Source: Megaleporinus macrocephalus (Eukaryota; Chordata; Actinopteri; Characiformes; Anostomidae). From it: a stretch of DNA of 64,000 bases. The stretch's first letter is position 1. The number at the start of each line of letters is the position of its first letter. The position numbers and the translations under genes are program-made. The stretch covers positions 39,369,723 through 39,433,722 of the forward strand of contig CM038717.1 in the NCBI GenBank assembly GCA_021613375.1, given 5' to 3'. Below, in pieces: positions 1 to 12,445 of the stretch. The notes below the pieces were generated by a model, which was given only the letters and a program-made list of their open reading frames with translations, was not told the origin of the DNA and did no database searches.

Positions 1-94
1 ATCTGTTTCTGGATGAAACCTCACCGCCCACCGCAGTCTTGGAGCATCAACTAACAACCACACCTCGCAGAATCCTTGTAGACCAACTCCTCAT

Positions 95-292
95 CCAGTA
101 TTTAGTTGATTTGAGATTGGACAACTATATCAGACCGAAGCTGCAGGTAGGTGAAAGTAGTGTTGGGAGTCTTACCCAAGGATTCTTGTTGGTAGTGCAA
201 GGTGGTCACCCAGGTGGGGAACTAAACCCCAGCCTTCAGCATGAAGCCGGGCAGTGGTGTTAGCCACCGTTACCCACTTACCCACTTCTCTT
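95..292 (-). repeat. tRNA-derived SINE fragment
   Basis: Read on the minus strand, this begins with a tRNA-like head. A degenerate B-box-like palindrome (GGGGAACTAAACCCC on the plus strand) lies at 216-230. It is followed by a body resembling common fish SINEs (phrases such as 'TGGGTGACCACCTTGCACTA' and 'GGGTAAGACTCCCAACACTA'). The A box is weak. Family assignment is from memory of fish SINE sequences; the 3' boundary towards 95 is uncertain. Confidence 0.5.
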
Positions 293-1090
293 GGTCGCAA
301 ATCGAGTTGCTCGTAGTGCAAATAATAGCATGTTTTGCCTTTTGAGCAGACTTTTGACTTGTTATTATAGTTTGAAATGCTTTCAGGTTGCTAAACACAA
401 GCTGACGCTCAGATAATTGGAAGGTCAAGAAGCTCTGCACAAGACTTTTGATCATGTTACGCGCCTTCATGTCATTTTCCGGCGCTATTAGCTCACATCC
501 CCTTAAATCAACTTATCAAACAATTCCAGCCTTTGTAGGCCAAGGAGATCTGAGAGCTTTTTCTTCTCTAACCAACAAGCGCTTGCTTGCTGAGCACCTC
601 AGTTCTTTCTCCTGACGTCAGCCAGCTGAGCTTGTCTCAACCATTTGAGATGGGACGTAGGAAGTGGGAAAAGTATGAGTTCCCACTCACCGTCACTGTA
701 GGACGCTTGGCAGCCTCTTCCCTGAGATCAAAGCAAGCTTGCGAGGCCACATCTCGCTGGTTTAGCATCACGGTCCCTCAGAATGAGCTTCCTTCAGCCG
801 TTCAGACAGCGTGATCGCGCTCTTCCTTATGCCACAGTCTAAAACCCCATCTACTTAGACACTACCTGCAGGCTAACGCTCCCATCAGCATATATTCGGG
901 TTTTCATTGTCACGTTGAAGATGTTGTAGAACCACAAGTCGCCATGCATAACTATGTTTACATGTACATACTAGCCTGACTAATCTCTTAGATCTAATCT
1001 AAGACCAAAGTAAGACTTTGACATGACTTCTGTAGTCTAAGTTTAATGCAAGCCAAAGAAGAAAACCTTGTATCTCAAGAGTAACCTCAG
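293..1090. other. Single-copy-like DNA, no gene recognised
   Basis: No tandem structure, transposon terminus or convincing coding frame is visible. Short open frames at 270-470 (minus) and 587-814 (plus) have no recognisable domain. Confidence 0.5.
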
Positions 1091-1094
1091 AAAG

Positions 1095-1330
1095 TTGTAA
1101 CAATGTTGTTCAATGTGATGGTCGTTGCAACTTTGTGTTGATAATGTTTGAACCACAAGAGATATTTCAAATCTGATTGCATCAGTTCTGGTCTTCTTTG
1201 ATCTGCTACACGACCACCTGCCCACTGGAAAAACTTGACCTTGATCCAATATGCCGGCCATGTTCGTGTCCTGAAACTTCTGACTCACCCTGTATTGCAA
1301 AGATACAGAAATTAAAGTCACAGTTGGGTT
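1095..1330 (+). repeat. Dispersed repeat family R1, copy 1
   Basis: Shares a long collinear sequence with 19250-19575 and 24150-24380. Shared blocks include TTGTTCAATGTG, ACAAGAGATATT, TTCTGGTCTTCTTTGATCTG, CTGCTACAC and TTGATCCAATATG. Copy 1 also retains the end block ACTCACCCTGTA seen in copy 2. The family is not identified. Orientation is given as the shared plus-strand reading. Confidence 0.7.
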
Positions 1331-1689
1331 GTGCATCACAGCCTTAATTCAGGAGTCCGAAAGGAGAACCCACGACCACCTTAGAACGTCTTTTGAACCA
1401 GGATGACCCAACCGAGCTGGCTACATGGTCAGAGCTTCGTTAGACTAGGCGTCTCGAGTTGAGGTTGTTTGTGTTTCTAGTTTTAGGCTGAAGATCTTGC
1501 AACACATGTGAAGGTATTTGGTGATTCAGCAGCGGCCACTGCAGCAAAATAACAGCCTCTCGGCCCGAAGGCAAGACCTCGCTGTGTGCCAACCATGAAA
1601 ATTAGAAGGAAGGAGAAAAAAAAAGGCCAAGTTTACCAGCAGGAGCATCTGTAAACATTTATTTCTTGAAAAAGCCTCGGGAAATTGAG

Positions 1690-1765
1690 GGAGAGAGGAA
1701 AAGAAATGGGAAGAGAGAGAGAGAGAGGGAGAGAGAGGGAGAGGGAGGGAGGGAGGGAGATGACT
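1690..1765. repeat. (GA)n / GGGA microsatellite
   Basis: GA dinucleotides grading into GGGA repeats, directly upstream of a CpG-rich block. Confidence 0.85.
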
Positions 1766-1779
1766 GAGAAGAGAGCGTC

Positions 1780-2200
1780 TCGTTCTTTATGACTTCTCGG
1801 TGCTCAGTTTCAAATTTATGAAAAGCGATGGGTAAACAGCGAGGCGGCGGAGGAGTGCGAGAGGAGCGCACTGATGCGGCGGATAAACTCTAATATTTAC
1901 CTACGAGCGGATTTGCAGCAGAAACATTAGCGCGCCACGTTTTCTTGTGTTATGGGAGGCGTACACGCGGGGAGGCAAACACAGATCCGGGAGGAGTAAG
2001 GAGCGAGAGAGGTTGTGCAGTCACACGTACATCCCGGGCTGGTTTTAACGCGGGCACCGAACTGCTGGGCGGCTCAGTCAGTGTCGCTGTAACAGTAACT
2101 AACCAGCAGCTTCACTACAGGTAACAGGAAATGACACAGATCAGGTAATCTTTAGTGACAGGTGAGTAAACTTTACTACTGACGAAAGGTGAGTGAAGAC
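1780..2200 (+). promoter_or_regulatory. CpG-rich candidate promoter / 5' non-coding exon with four donor-like sites
   Basis: This block is rich in CpG (GAGGCGGCGGAGG, TGATGCGGCGG, AGCGCGCCACG, ACACGCGGGG), unlike its AT-rich downstream flank. It ends in four donor-like AG|GT junctions: after 2120 (CAG|GTAACA), 2144 (CAG|GTAATC), 2161 (CAG|GTGAGT) and 2188 (AAG|GTGAGT). This arrangement fits a 5' untranslated first exon of a plus-strand gene with alternative donors. No TATA box or coding sequence confirms it. Confidence 0.3.
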
Positions 2201-2886
2201 TGTAGCTGTAATGCAGGACTGATAATATCAGTTATAGCTATAATTATAATAGTGTTATAATGCTGTTATTATATTATCAAGAAGCAACAAAAATAAATAA
2301 CAGGTAATGCAAACAAATAAAAACAAGCAAAAGTAAAAAAAAAAGGAAAACAAATTGAAAAATTATGTAAATATAAAAAGCAAAAAAATATAGAAGGAAA
2401 GAAACTTATAGGAAATAATAAAAAAGTTAATAGGAAATATAATAAAAATAATATACATAGAAAATGAAATCAATTATAAGAAACAAAAATAAAAGAAAAC
2501 AGAAGGTGTAATATAATACATAATAAATAAATATTATATATTAAATTTTTTAAAGAAAATATGAAAAAAGTGTAACAAAAAAACAAGCAAAACAGAAAAA
2601 ATGACATTTTATGAAAAATATTAAAAAATAAAAATATATAAGTAAATAAAAAACAAAAATAAAAAAGTAATATATAATACACAACATTTATACAACTTAC
2701 AAAAAAAATATATATAATAAACATAAAAATATAAATACATTAAAAACAAAAAGGACAAAAGAAAAATATAACACACAACATATAATATATCTATATCTAA
2801 TATATCTATATCTAATATATCTATCTATAATATAGAACTTAACATAGAACATATATAGAAAAATAAATATAATAAAATATATAAAG

Positions 2887-2891
<5 letters not shown>
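2201..2891. other. A-rich, low-complexity AT DNA
   Basis: Strongly A-biased on the plus strand (AAATAAA, AAAAATA, AATATAA words) with a small TATC-rich patch near 2785-2835. The minus-strand frame at 2470-2724 (F/I/Y/L-rich) comes from this composition and is not a gene. Confidence 0.8.

Positions 2892-2979
<88 letters not shown>
2892..2979. repeat. (TA)n microsatellite
   Basis: About 43 uninterrupted TA dinucleotides. Confidence 0.97.
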
Positions 2980-2982
<3 letters not shown>

Positions 2983-3224
2983 TATCATAAAGACGTGTAC
3001 TTTACAGAAAATACAGAGATGAACCTGAAATTTAAATCCACAAACAAGAGAAAGAGCCGCTGGCGCCCAAAACGAGAGTCAAGAGCTAATAAAGCACAGA
3101 AAGGTCACTCGGGTGACCTTTCCACTTACCGACCAACGCTTGAAGAAGAGAAACAGTGGAGGAGAGAAAATCTGAAGTGATCATTAAAGCCTCTCGCTCG
3201 TGGGGCTGGTGTGTACATGTGTAC

Positions 3225-3241
3225 GAGCGAGCGAGGAAGAG

Positions 3242-3318
<77 letters not shown>

Positions 3319-3359
3319 CAGAGAAAGAGAGCAAGTGAGAGAGAGAGCGAGAGAGAGAA

Positions 3360-3413
<54 letters not shown>

Positions 3414-3534
3414 TGAGACAGAGAAAGAGAGCAAGTGAGAGAGAGAGCTAGAGCGAGAGAGAGTGAGAAATGGAGAGCGAGAGAGAAAGAGAGAGAGAGA
3501 ACGAGAGAGTGAGAGAGAGTGAGAAACGGACAGC

Positions 3535-3565
<31 letters not shown>

Positions 3566-3580
3566 TGAGAGAGAGATAAT
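3225..3580. repeat. (GA)n microsatellite, imperfect
   Basis: GA dinucleotides with AAAG, GAGC and GAGTGAG interruptions. Serine/leucine and arginine/glutamate open frames across it on both strands are composition artefacts. Confidence 0.95.
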
Positions 3581-3712
3581 TGGCCATTAGAGCTACGGAC
3601 AGCATGTCATTACCTTTTCATTAGACGGTCTTCTCTCTTCCTTCACAGCGACATGCAGAACACCATTAGTGTAACACACACACAACTGCTTACACACCCA
3701 TAATTGTCTCTT

Positions 3713-3746
3713 GGGAGGGGGAGGGGGGGCAGAGGGCATGGGGGGG
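3713..3746 (+). other. G-quadruplex candidate
   Basis: Five G-runs of 3-7 bases separated by spacers of 1-4 bases. A further run of about 13 G lies near 3824-3836. Confidence 0.6.
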
Positions 3747-3879
3747 ACAGTTACGCTCACAGTGATCAAAGAGAATAAATAGGCGTGCAGTCAGATCCCA
3801 CCCTAAACCTCGAGAGGGGAGAGGGGGGGGGGGGGTGCTTGAAGAGGCTGCATTAAGACCCACCCATTAACCAAACGCA

Positions 3880-4090
3880 GTCAAAGAAAATTGCTTAGCA
3901 ACCTCTAATGGCATAATTGAATTGAGTAGCTTAAACTACCATGAACGAGCGCCCTGACTGGCTGGTGTGCCTCAAAGGGACTGTCTGATTGGAGCGGCCA
4001 ATCAGAGCACTCCTACGTTAACTAGCGCTATTTATATTGCCTCGTTATGATGAAGTGCTGCGCATCACTGGAGGCTAAAAGCTTAATCCT
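3880..4090. promoter_or_regulatory. Conserved-looking single-copy block with paired CCAAT motifs
   Basis: Single-copy DNA with an inverted CCAAT pair (TGATTGGAGCGGCCAATCA, around 3987-4005) followed about 25 bases later by TATTTATATT. This resembles a compact promoter or enhancer. No transcript or coding frame supports it; conservation is only guessed. Confidence 0.25.
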
Positions 4091-4339
4091 GGTCAGCCAC
4101 TCAGGACTGGCAGCAGAAAGAGGGAAAGAAAACACAGATAAGAAGAAAAGAGAGGAGAAAACAAAACAAGCCACAGACACGTCCTCCGTTTCTCTCTTAC
4201 TCTAATTCAGCCTCTACTGACTCACTGACTTCACCAACTCTCGTTAGGAATCACCAGCTGACAGCACGTCCAGGTCCCCAGTTCTTCAAACCTTGCTCTA
4301 GTAAGCAACCACCAGGTGTTCCTCACAGTTCCTACAAAT

Positions 4340-7300
4340 TGAACACCTCCCAGTACAAACAAAAGACCTCCCAGTACAAACAAAACCCATCCTAGTACAA
4401 CCTAAACACCTCCCAGTACAAACAAAACCCATCCTAGTACAACCTAAACTCCTCCCAGTACAAACAAAACCCATCCTAGTACAACCTAAACTCCTCCCAG
4501 TACAAACAAAACCCATCCTAGTACAACCTAAACTCCTCCCAGTACAACCAAAACCCATCCTAGTACAACCTAAACACCTCCCAGTACAAACAAAACCCAT
4601 CATAGTACAACCTAAACACCTCCCAGTACAAACAAAACCCATCCTAGTACAACCTAAACTCCTCCCAGTACAAACAAAACCCATCCTAGTACAACCTAAA
4701 CTCCTCCCAGTACAAACAAAACCCATCCTAGTACAACCTAAACTCCTCCCAGTACAAACAAAACCCATCCTAGTACAACCTAAACACCTCCCAGTACAAA
4801 CAAAACCCATCATAGTACAACCTAAACACCTCCCAGTACAACCAAAACCCATCCTAGTACAACCTAAACTCCTCCCAGTACAAACAAAACCCATCCTAGT
4901 ACAACCTAAACTCCTCCCAGTACAAACAAAACCCATCCTAGTACAACCTAAACTCCTCCCAGTACAACCAAAACCCATCCTAGTACAACCTAAACTCCTC
5001 CCAGTACAAACAAAACCCATCCTAGTACAACCTAAACACCTCCCAGTACAAACAAAACCCATCATAGTACAACCTAAACACCTCCCAGTACAAACAAAAC
5101 CCATCATAGTACAACCTAAACACCTCCCAGTACAAACAAAACCTATCCTAGTACAACCTAAACACCTCCTAATACAACCAAAACCCATCCTAGTACAACC
5201 TAAACTCCTCCCAGTACAAACAAAACCCATCCTAGTACAACCTAAACTCCTCCCAGTAAAACCAAAACCTATCCTAGTACAACCTAAACACCTCCCAGTA
5301 CAACCAATACCCATCCTAGTACAACCTAAACATCTCCCAGTACAACCAAAACCTATCCTAGTACCACCTAAACACCTCCCAGTACAACCAAAACCCATCC
5401 TAGTACAACCTAAACACCTCCCAGTACAAACAAAACCAATCATAGTACAACCTAAACTCCTCCCAGTACAAACAAAACCCATCCTAGTACAACCTAAACT
5501 CCTCCCAGTACAAACAAAACCCATCCTAGTACAACCTAAACTCCTCCCAGTACAAACAAAAACCAATCATAGTACAACCTAAACATCTCCCAGTACAACC
5601 AAAACCTATCCTAGTACAACCTAAACACCTCCCAGTACAACCAAAACCTATCCTAGTACAACCTAAACTCCTCCCAGTACAACCAAAACCCATCCTAGTA
5701 CAACCTAAACTCCTCCCAGTAAAACCAAAACATATCCTAGTACAACCTAAACTCCTCCCAGTACAAACAAAACCCATCCTAGTACAACCTAAACTCCTCC
5801 CAGTACAAACAAAACCCATCCTAGTACAACCTAAACACCTCCCAGTACAAACAAAACCCATCCTAGTACAACCTAAACATCTCCCAGTACAACCAAAACC
5901 CATCCTAGTACAACCTAAACTCCTCCCAGTACAAACAAAACCCATCCTAGTACAAACCAAACCCATCCTAGTACAAACAAAACCCATCCTAGTACAACCT
6001 AAACACCTCCCAGTACAAACAAAACCCATCCTAGTACAACCTAAACTCCTCCCAGTACAAACAAAACCCATCCTAGTACAACCTAAACTCCTCCCAGTAC
6101 AAACAAAACCCATCCTAGTACAACCTAAACACCTCCCAGTACAAACAAAACCCATCATAGTACAACCTAAACACCTCCCAGTACAACCAAAACCCATCCT
6201 AGTACAACCTAAACTCCTCCCAGTACAAACAAAACCCATCCTAGTACAACCTAAACTCCTCCCAGTACAAACAAAACCCATCCTAGTACAACCTAAACTC
6301 CTCCCAGTACAACCAAAACCCATCCTAGTACAACCTAAACTCCTCCCAGTACAACCAAAACCCATCCTAGTACAACCTAAACACCTCCCAGTACAAACAA
6401 AACCCATCATAGTACAACCTAAACACCTCCCAGTACAAACAAAACCCATCCTAGTACAACCTAAACACCTCCCAGTACAAACAAAACCTATCCTAGTACA
6501 ACCTAAACACCTCCTAGTACAACCAAAACCCATCCTAGTACAACCTAAACTCCTCCCAGTACAAACAAAACCCATCCTAGTACAACCTAAACTCCTCCCA
6601 GTAAAACCAAAACCTATCCTAGTACAACCTAAACACCTCCCAGTACAACCAATACCCATCCTAGTACAACCTAAACATCTCCCAGTACAACCAAAACCTA
6701 TCCTAGTACCACCTAAACACCTCCCAGTACAACCAAAACCCATCCTAGTACAACCTAAACACCTCCCAGTACAAACAAAACCAATCATAGTACAACCTAA
6801 ACTCCTCCCAGTACAAACAAAACCCATCCTAGTACAACCTAAACTCCTCCCAGTACAAACAAAACCCATCCTAGTACAACCTAAACTCCTCCCAGTACAA
6901 ACAAAACCAATCATAGTACAACCTAAACATCTCCCAGTACAACCAAAACCTATCCTAGTACAACCTAAACACCTCCCAGTACAACCAAAACCTATCCTAG
7001 TACAACCTAAACTCCTCCCAGTACAACCAAAACCCATCCTAGTACAACCTAAACTCTCCCAGTAAAACCAAAACATATCCTAGTACAACCTAAACTCCTC
7101 CCAGTACAAACAAAAACCCATCCTAGTACAACCTAAACTCCTCCCAGTACAAACAAAACCCATCATAGTACAACCTAAACACCTCCCAGTACAAACAAAA
7201 CCCATCCTAGTACAACCTAAACATCTCCCAGTACAACCAAAACCCATCCTAGTACAACCTAAACTCCTCCCAGTACAAACAAAACCCATCCTAGTACAAA

Positions 7301-8903
7301 CAAAACCCATCCTAGTACAAACAAAACCCATCCTAGTACAACCTAAACTCCTCCAGGTACAAACAAAACCCATCCTAGTACAACCTAAACTCCTCCCAGT
7401 ACAAACAAAACCCATCCTAGTACAACCTAAACTCCTCCCAGTACAAACAAAACCCATCCTAGTACAACCTAAACTCCTCCCAGTACAACCAAAACCCATC
7501 CTAGTACAACCTAAACTCCTCCCAGTACAACCAAAACCCATCCTAGTACAACCTAAACACCTCCCAGTACAAACAAAACCCATCATAGTACAACCTAAAC
7601 ACCTCCCAGTACAAACAAAACCCATCCTAGTACAACCTAAACACCTCCCAGTACAAACAAAACCTATCCTAGTACAACCTAAACACCTCCTAGTACAACC
7701 AAAACCCATCCTAGTACAACCTAAACTCCTCCCAGTACAAACAAAACCCATCCTAGTACAACCTAAACTCCTCCCAGTAAAACCAAAACCTATCCTAGTA
7801 CAACCTAAACACCTCCCAGTACAACCAATACCCATCCTAGTACAACCTAAACATCTCCCAGTACAACCAAAACCTATCCTAGTACCACCTAAACACCTCC
7901 CAGTACAACCAAAACCCATCCTAGTACAACCTAAACACCTCCCAGTACAAACAAAACCAATCATAGTACAACCTAAACTCCTCCCAGTACAAACAAAACC
8001 CATCCTAGTACAACCTAAACTCCTCCCAGTACAAACAAAACCAATCATAGTACAACCTAAACATCTCCCAGTACAAACAAAACCTATCCTAGTACAACCT
8101 AAACACCTCCCAGTACAACCAAAACCTATCCTAGTACAACCTAAACTCCTCCCAGTACAACCAAAACCCATCCTAATACAACCTAAACTCCTCCCAGTAA
8201 AACCAAAACATATCCTAGTACAACCTAAACTCCTCCCAGTAAAAACAAAACCCATCCTAGTACAACCTAAACTCCTCCCAGTACAAACAAAACCCATCCT
8301 AGTACAACCTAAACACCTCCCAGTACAAACAAAACCCATCCTAGTACAACCTAAACATCTCCCAGTACAACCAAAACCCATCCTAGTACAACCTAAACTC
8401 CTCCCAGTACAAACAAAACCCATCCTAGTACAACCTAAACATCTCCCAGTACAACCAAAACCCATCCTAGTACAACCTAAACATCTCCCAGTACAAACAA
8501 ACCCATCCTAGTACAACCTAAACATCTCCCAGTACAACCAAAACCCATCCTAGTACAACCTAAACATCTCCCAGTACAAACAAACCCATCCTAGTACAAC
8601 CTAAACATCTTCCAGTAAAACCAAAACCCATCCTAGTACAACCTAAACTCCTCCCAGTACAAACAACCCCATCCTAGTACAACCTAAACACCTCCCAGTA
8701 CAAACAAAACCCATCCTAGTACAACCTAAACATCTCCCAGTAAAACCAAAACCTATCCTAGTACAACCTAAACATCTCCCAGTACAACCAAAACCCATCC
8801 TAGTACAACCTAAACACCTCCCAGTACAAACAAAACCAATCATAGTACAACCTAAACTCCTCCCAGTACAAACAAAACCCATCATAGTACAACCTAAACA
8901 CCT
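4340..8903. repeat. 42-bp minisatellite (about 108 units) with higher-order repeats
   Basis: The unit contains CCTCCCAGTACAAACAAAAC followed by CCATCCTAGTACAACCTAAA, with variants (CACC/CATC/CTCC; AAAC/CAAA; CCTATCC). Because 42 is divisible by 3, the minus strand stays open for 422, 516 and 461 codons, reading a 14-residue repeat of type MGFVCTGRSLGCTR. The three frames are offset by single-base indels (extra A near 5558, lost base near 7052, extra A near 7112). A rare variant, GTACCACC, recurs at 5361, 6706 and 7882, marking blocks of 32 units plus 1 bp and exactly 28 units. No promoter, start context or splice site indicates a gene. Confidence 0.95.
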
Positions 8904-8994
8904 CCACACACGACTGTGGACCAAAGTGGACAGACACAACTCAGGAAGGGACACTACTGAAAACGAACATTTCCGAAGCCCGGAATGGACAGAC

Positions 8995-9465
8995 GCTACT
9001 GGGGACAGGACTGGCAGTACTGGGAAAGGAACATCTGGGGACAGGACTGGCAGTACTGGGAAAGGAACATCTGGGGACAGGACTGGCAGTACTGGGAAAG
9101 GAACATCTTGGGACAGAACTGGCAGTACTGGGAAAGGAACATCTGGGGACAGAACTGGCAGTACTGGGAAAGGAACATCTGGGGACAGGACTGGCAGTAC
9201 TGGGAAAGGAACATCTGGGGACAGGACTGGCAGTACTGGGAAAGGAACATCTGGGGACAGAACTGGCAGTACTGGGAAAGGAACATCTGGGGACAGAACT
9301 GGCAGTACTGGGAAAGGAACATCTGGGGACAGGACTGGCAGTACTGGGAAAGGAACATCTGGGGACAGGACTGGCAGTACTGGGAAAGGAACATCTGGGG
9401 ACAGGACTGGCAGTACTGGGAAAGGAACATCTGGGGACAGGACTGGCAGTACTGGGAAAGGAACA
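8995..9465. repeat. 36-bp minisatellite, about 13 units
   Basis: The unit contains GGGAAAGGAACATCTGGGGA then CAGGACTGGCAGTACT. The period is divisible by 3 and the unit lacks stops in several frames, so four overlapping frames of 171-181 codons appear on both strands. Units differ only by AGGACT/AGAACT and one CTTGGG change, implying recent expansion. Confidence 0.97.
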
Positions 9466-9534
9466 AATTAGCATATGTCGTCTCACACAGCAGCGAGCCG
9501 TCGGTCTGCACTCTTATCAGGATAATCTAGATAC

Positions 9535-9596
9535 CAGGAGTGACCGGGAGTGACCGGGAGTGACCGGGAGTGACCGGGAGTGACCGGGAGTGACCG
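9535..9596. repeat. 10-bp tandem repeat (GAGTGACCGG), about 6 units
   Basis: Nearly perfect units; the last runs into CGCGGCC. Confidence 0.95.
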
Positions 9597-10027
9597 CGGC
9601 CAGAGATAAACAGTAGAATGCTAGCGCTCTGTTAGCTCAGCTAGCGTCTCTAGCGTAGCCGGTGTGTGAGGAGGCGGGACCTGAGACTGAGCGCGAGCAG
9701 TGCTGCTGGTTCAGGTCATACGAGCTGAGACTAAAACAGGGCTGTAGCTCCGCCCCGTCATGTGACCCGCTCAGCTGTGTTATACCAGCCGCACAGCCTG
9801 ACAGCATGTTAACTAGTAACCAGCCCACACGGGACCCCCAATGCCAGGGGGTCTTTCACACACTGCCTGCAATCACGCCCAGTGTGATTAGCCTGTGGCT
9901 GAGACAGGCCGGCTCTGGACACTGAGAGCTCAGCAGCGGTCAGAGAACCTCAGACCATTCAGATGGAGCGGTCAGATATTCAGAGACAGACCGGACGAGA
10001 GACGCCCGTCCAACAGCATTAAACCCA
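9597..10027. other. Single-copy DNA, moderately CpG-containing
   Basis: Contains repeated GCTAGCG words around 9620-9655 and no recognisable coding domain. The frames at 9662-9925 and 9637-9828 overlap on opposite strands without support. Confidence 0.5.
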
Positions 10028-10031
10028 GACT

Positions 10032-10068
<37 letters not shown>

Positions 10069-10070
10069 AT

Positions 10071-10110
<40 letters not shown>

Positions 10111-10152
10111 TGAAAGAGAGAGAGAGAGATGAGAGAAGAGAGAGAGTGAGAG

Positions 10153-10225
<73 letters not shown>

Positions 10226-10245
10226 GAGAGAGAGAGAGAGAGAGT

Positions 10246-10294
<49 letters not shown>

Positions 10295-10338
10295 GTGGAG
10301 AGAGAGAGAGAGAGAGATGAGAGAGAGAGAGATGAGAG

Positions 10339-10383
<45 letters not shown>

Positions 10384-10446
10384 AAAAGGGAGAGAGAGAG
10401 AGATGAAGAGGAGAGAGAGAGAGAGAGATGGGAGAGAGAGAGAGGT

Positions 10447-10486
<40 letters not shown>

Positions 10487-10583
10487 GAAGAGAGAGAGAG
10501 AGAGAGAGAGAGATGATAGAGAGAGAGAGAGAGTGAGAGAGAGGATGGAGAGAGGAGAGAGGAGAGAGAGAGAGAGAGAGAGT

Positions 10584-10614
<31 letters not shown>

Positions 10615-10641
10615 CACGAGATGACGAGATGAGAGAGAGAG

Positions 10642-10674
<33 letters not shown>

Positions 10675-11101
10675 GTGGAGAGAGAGAGAGAGGTGGAGAA
10701 GAGAGGAGAGAGAGGAGAGAGAGGAGAGAGAGAGAGAGAGTGAAGAGACGAGAGGAGCAGAGAGAGAGGAGAGAGAGAGAGGGGGTAGAAGAGGAGAGAG
10801 AAGAGAGAGAGAGAGAGAGAGTGAGAGAGAGAGAGAGAGAGAGAGGGAGGTGAGAGAGAGAGAGAGAGTGAGAGAGAGAGGGGAGGTGAAGAGAGAGACG
10901 AGAGAGGGATAGAGGAGAGGGAGGTGCAGAGAGATAGAGAGATAGAGTGAGAGAGAGATAGGAGTGAATGAGAGAGAGTAGAGGGGGGTGAAGAGAGAGA
11001 GAGAGGAGGGGAGAGATGAGAGGGAGGTGATGAGAGAGAGAGAGAGAGAGAGTAGAGAGAGAGGTGAGGTGAAGAGAGGATGAGAGAGAGGGAGGTGAAA
11101 A

Positions 11102-11134
<33 letters not shown>

Positions 11135-11270
11135 TGTGGACAAGAGAGAGAGAGGAGAGAAGAGAGAGAGAGAGAGGGAGGTGAAGAGAGAGAGAGAGAT
11201 AGATAGAGAGAGAGGGAGAGAGAGAGAGAGAGGGAGGGAGAGAGAGAGAGAGAGAGAGAGGGAGGTGTGT
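10028..11270. repeat. Long imperfect (GA)n tract
   Basis: About 1.24 kb of GA/GAGAGG/GGTGAA purine-rich repeat. The 225- and 374-residue Ser/Leu frames and the Arg/Glu frames within it are artefacts. Confidence 0.97.
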
Positions 11271-11555
11271 AAATGTTAGCTCGTTCTCTCTCTGATCTCT
11301 CAGCTGTTCTGTATGATGTATATGATATTTACCGTCCGGCTGTGAGGACCGCTGGGGACCCTCAGTGCGGTCAGCAGCCTGATAGACTCATCACTCTGTA
11401 AAGGAGTGTGAACAGCGAAGCCTCTGACCCCGCGTCTCTGAATCAGACGAAAAAGACACGTCCTTCACAGAAACACGGCTGAAAAAGCTGCACCTTCCAC
11501 TTTTCAAAAAGGGTCATGATTTCTGTCCCCACTTTCTTTTCCAGCTTTTTTTTAA
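11271..11555. other. Single-copy spacer, no gene recognised
   Basis: Non-repetitive sequence between the GA tract and the 61-bp array; no coding frame seen. Confidence 0.5.
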
Positions 11556-11559
11556 AGGT

Positions 11560-12125
11560 CTGATTACTGTCTCCCGAGCCTCCACCGTTTTATATGCCTG
11601 ATTCTGTCCCCACTGCTTTTTTAAAGGTCTGATTATGTCCCCTCCACATTTTATATGCCTGATTCTGTCCCCACTGCTTTTTTAAAGGTCTGATTATGTC
11701 CCCTCCACATTTCATATGCCTGATTCTGTCCCCACTGCTTTTTTAAAGGTCTGATTCTGTCCCCTCCACATTTTATATGCCTGATTCTGTCCCCACTGCT
11801 TTTTTAAAGGTCTGATTCTGTCCCCTCCACATTTTATATGCCTGATTCTGTCCCCACTGCTTTTTTAAAGGTCTGATTCTGTCCCCTCCACATTTTATAT
11901 GCCTGATTCTGTCCCCACTGCTTTTTTAAAGTTCTAATTTTGTCCCCTCCACATTTGATTTGCCTGATTCTGCCCCCACTGCTTTTTTAAAGGTCCGATT
12001 TTGTGCCCTCCACATTTTATATGTTTAATTCTGTCCCCACTGCTTTTTATAGGTCTGATTTTGTCCCCTTCACATTTTATATGCCTGATTATGTCCCAAC
12101 TGCTTTGTTAAATGTCTTATTTTGT
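11560..12125. repeat. 61-bp minisatellite, about 9 units
   Basis: The unit contains CTGTCCCCACTGCTTTTTTA and CCCCTCCACATTTTATATGC. Units diverge towards both ends (GTTCTAATTT, TGCCCCCACT), a usual sign of an array that homogenises in its centre. Confidence 0.95.
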
Positions 12126-12413
12126 CCCTGATGCTTTTTTTAAATGCCCAACACAACTTTTGCACACATCCAAATTTGCCAGCAGACAGGTTGTCCATAT
12201 CAAGATTTCTTGTTGGTATGGGAACACAGCCGTCTTGCTAGAAAATCCCCCAATCAGAAATTATATTAACCAGTTTGACCAGCAGCTTGGTCACTGCAGA
12301 CGGCAGTGGAGGACGTGATTAGGGTGATGAGGAAACTCCAGACTCTCTCGTTATAAACCACATTTCACTTTCAATACAATTAGATTAGATTTCATTTAAA
12401 TAGAAATAAAACA

Positions 12414-12414
<1 letters not shown>
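12126..12414. other. Single-copy spacer
   Basis: No recognised feature. A 68-codon plus-strand frame at 12112-12318 has no recognisable domain. Confidence 0.4.

Positions 12415-12445
<31 letters not shown>

Noticed and set aside
3086..3605. Ser/Leu-rich and Arg/Glu-rich open frames across GA/TC tracts (also at 10.0-11.1, 12.5-13.2, 14.3-14.9, 17.0-17.7, 19.8-20.2, 21.4-22.2 and 30.2-30.7 kb)
   Set aside because: Dinucleotide repeats lack stops in all frames; there is no start context, domain or codon preference, so they are not genes.
4340..8903. CRISPR array
   Set aside because: Units are contiguous without unique spacers and the window is vertebrate in character.
8926..9530. Four overlapping 171-181-codon frames on both strands
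   Set aside because: Produced by a 36-bp period without stops; frames on both strands cannot all be genes and none has a promoter or signal.
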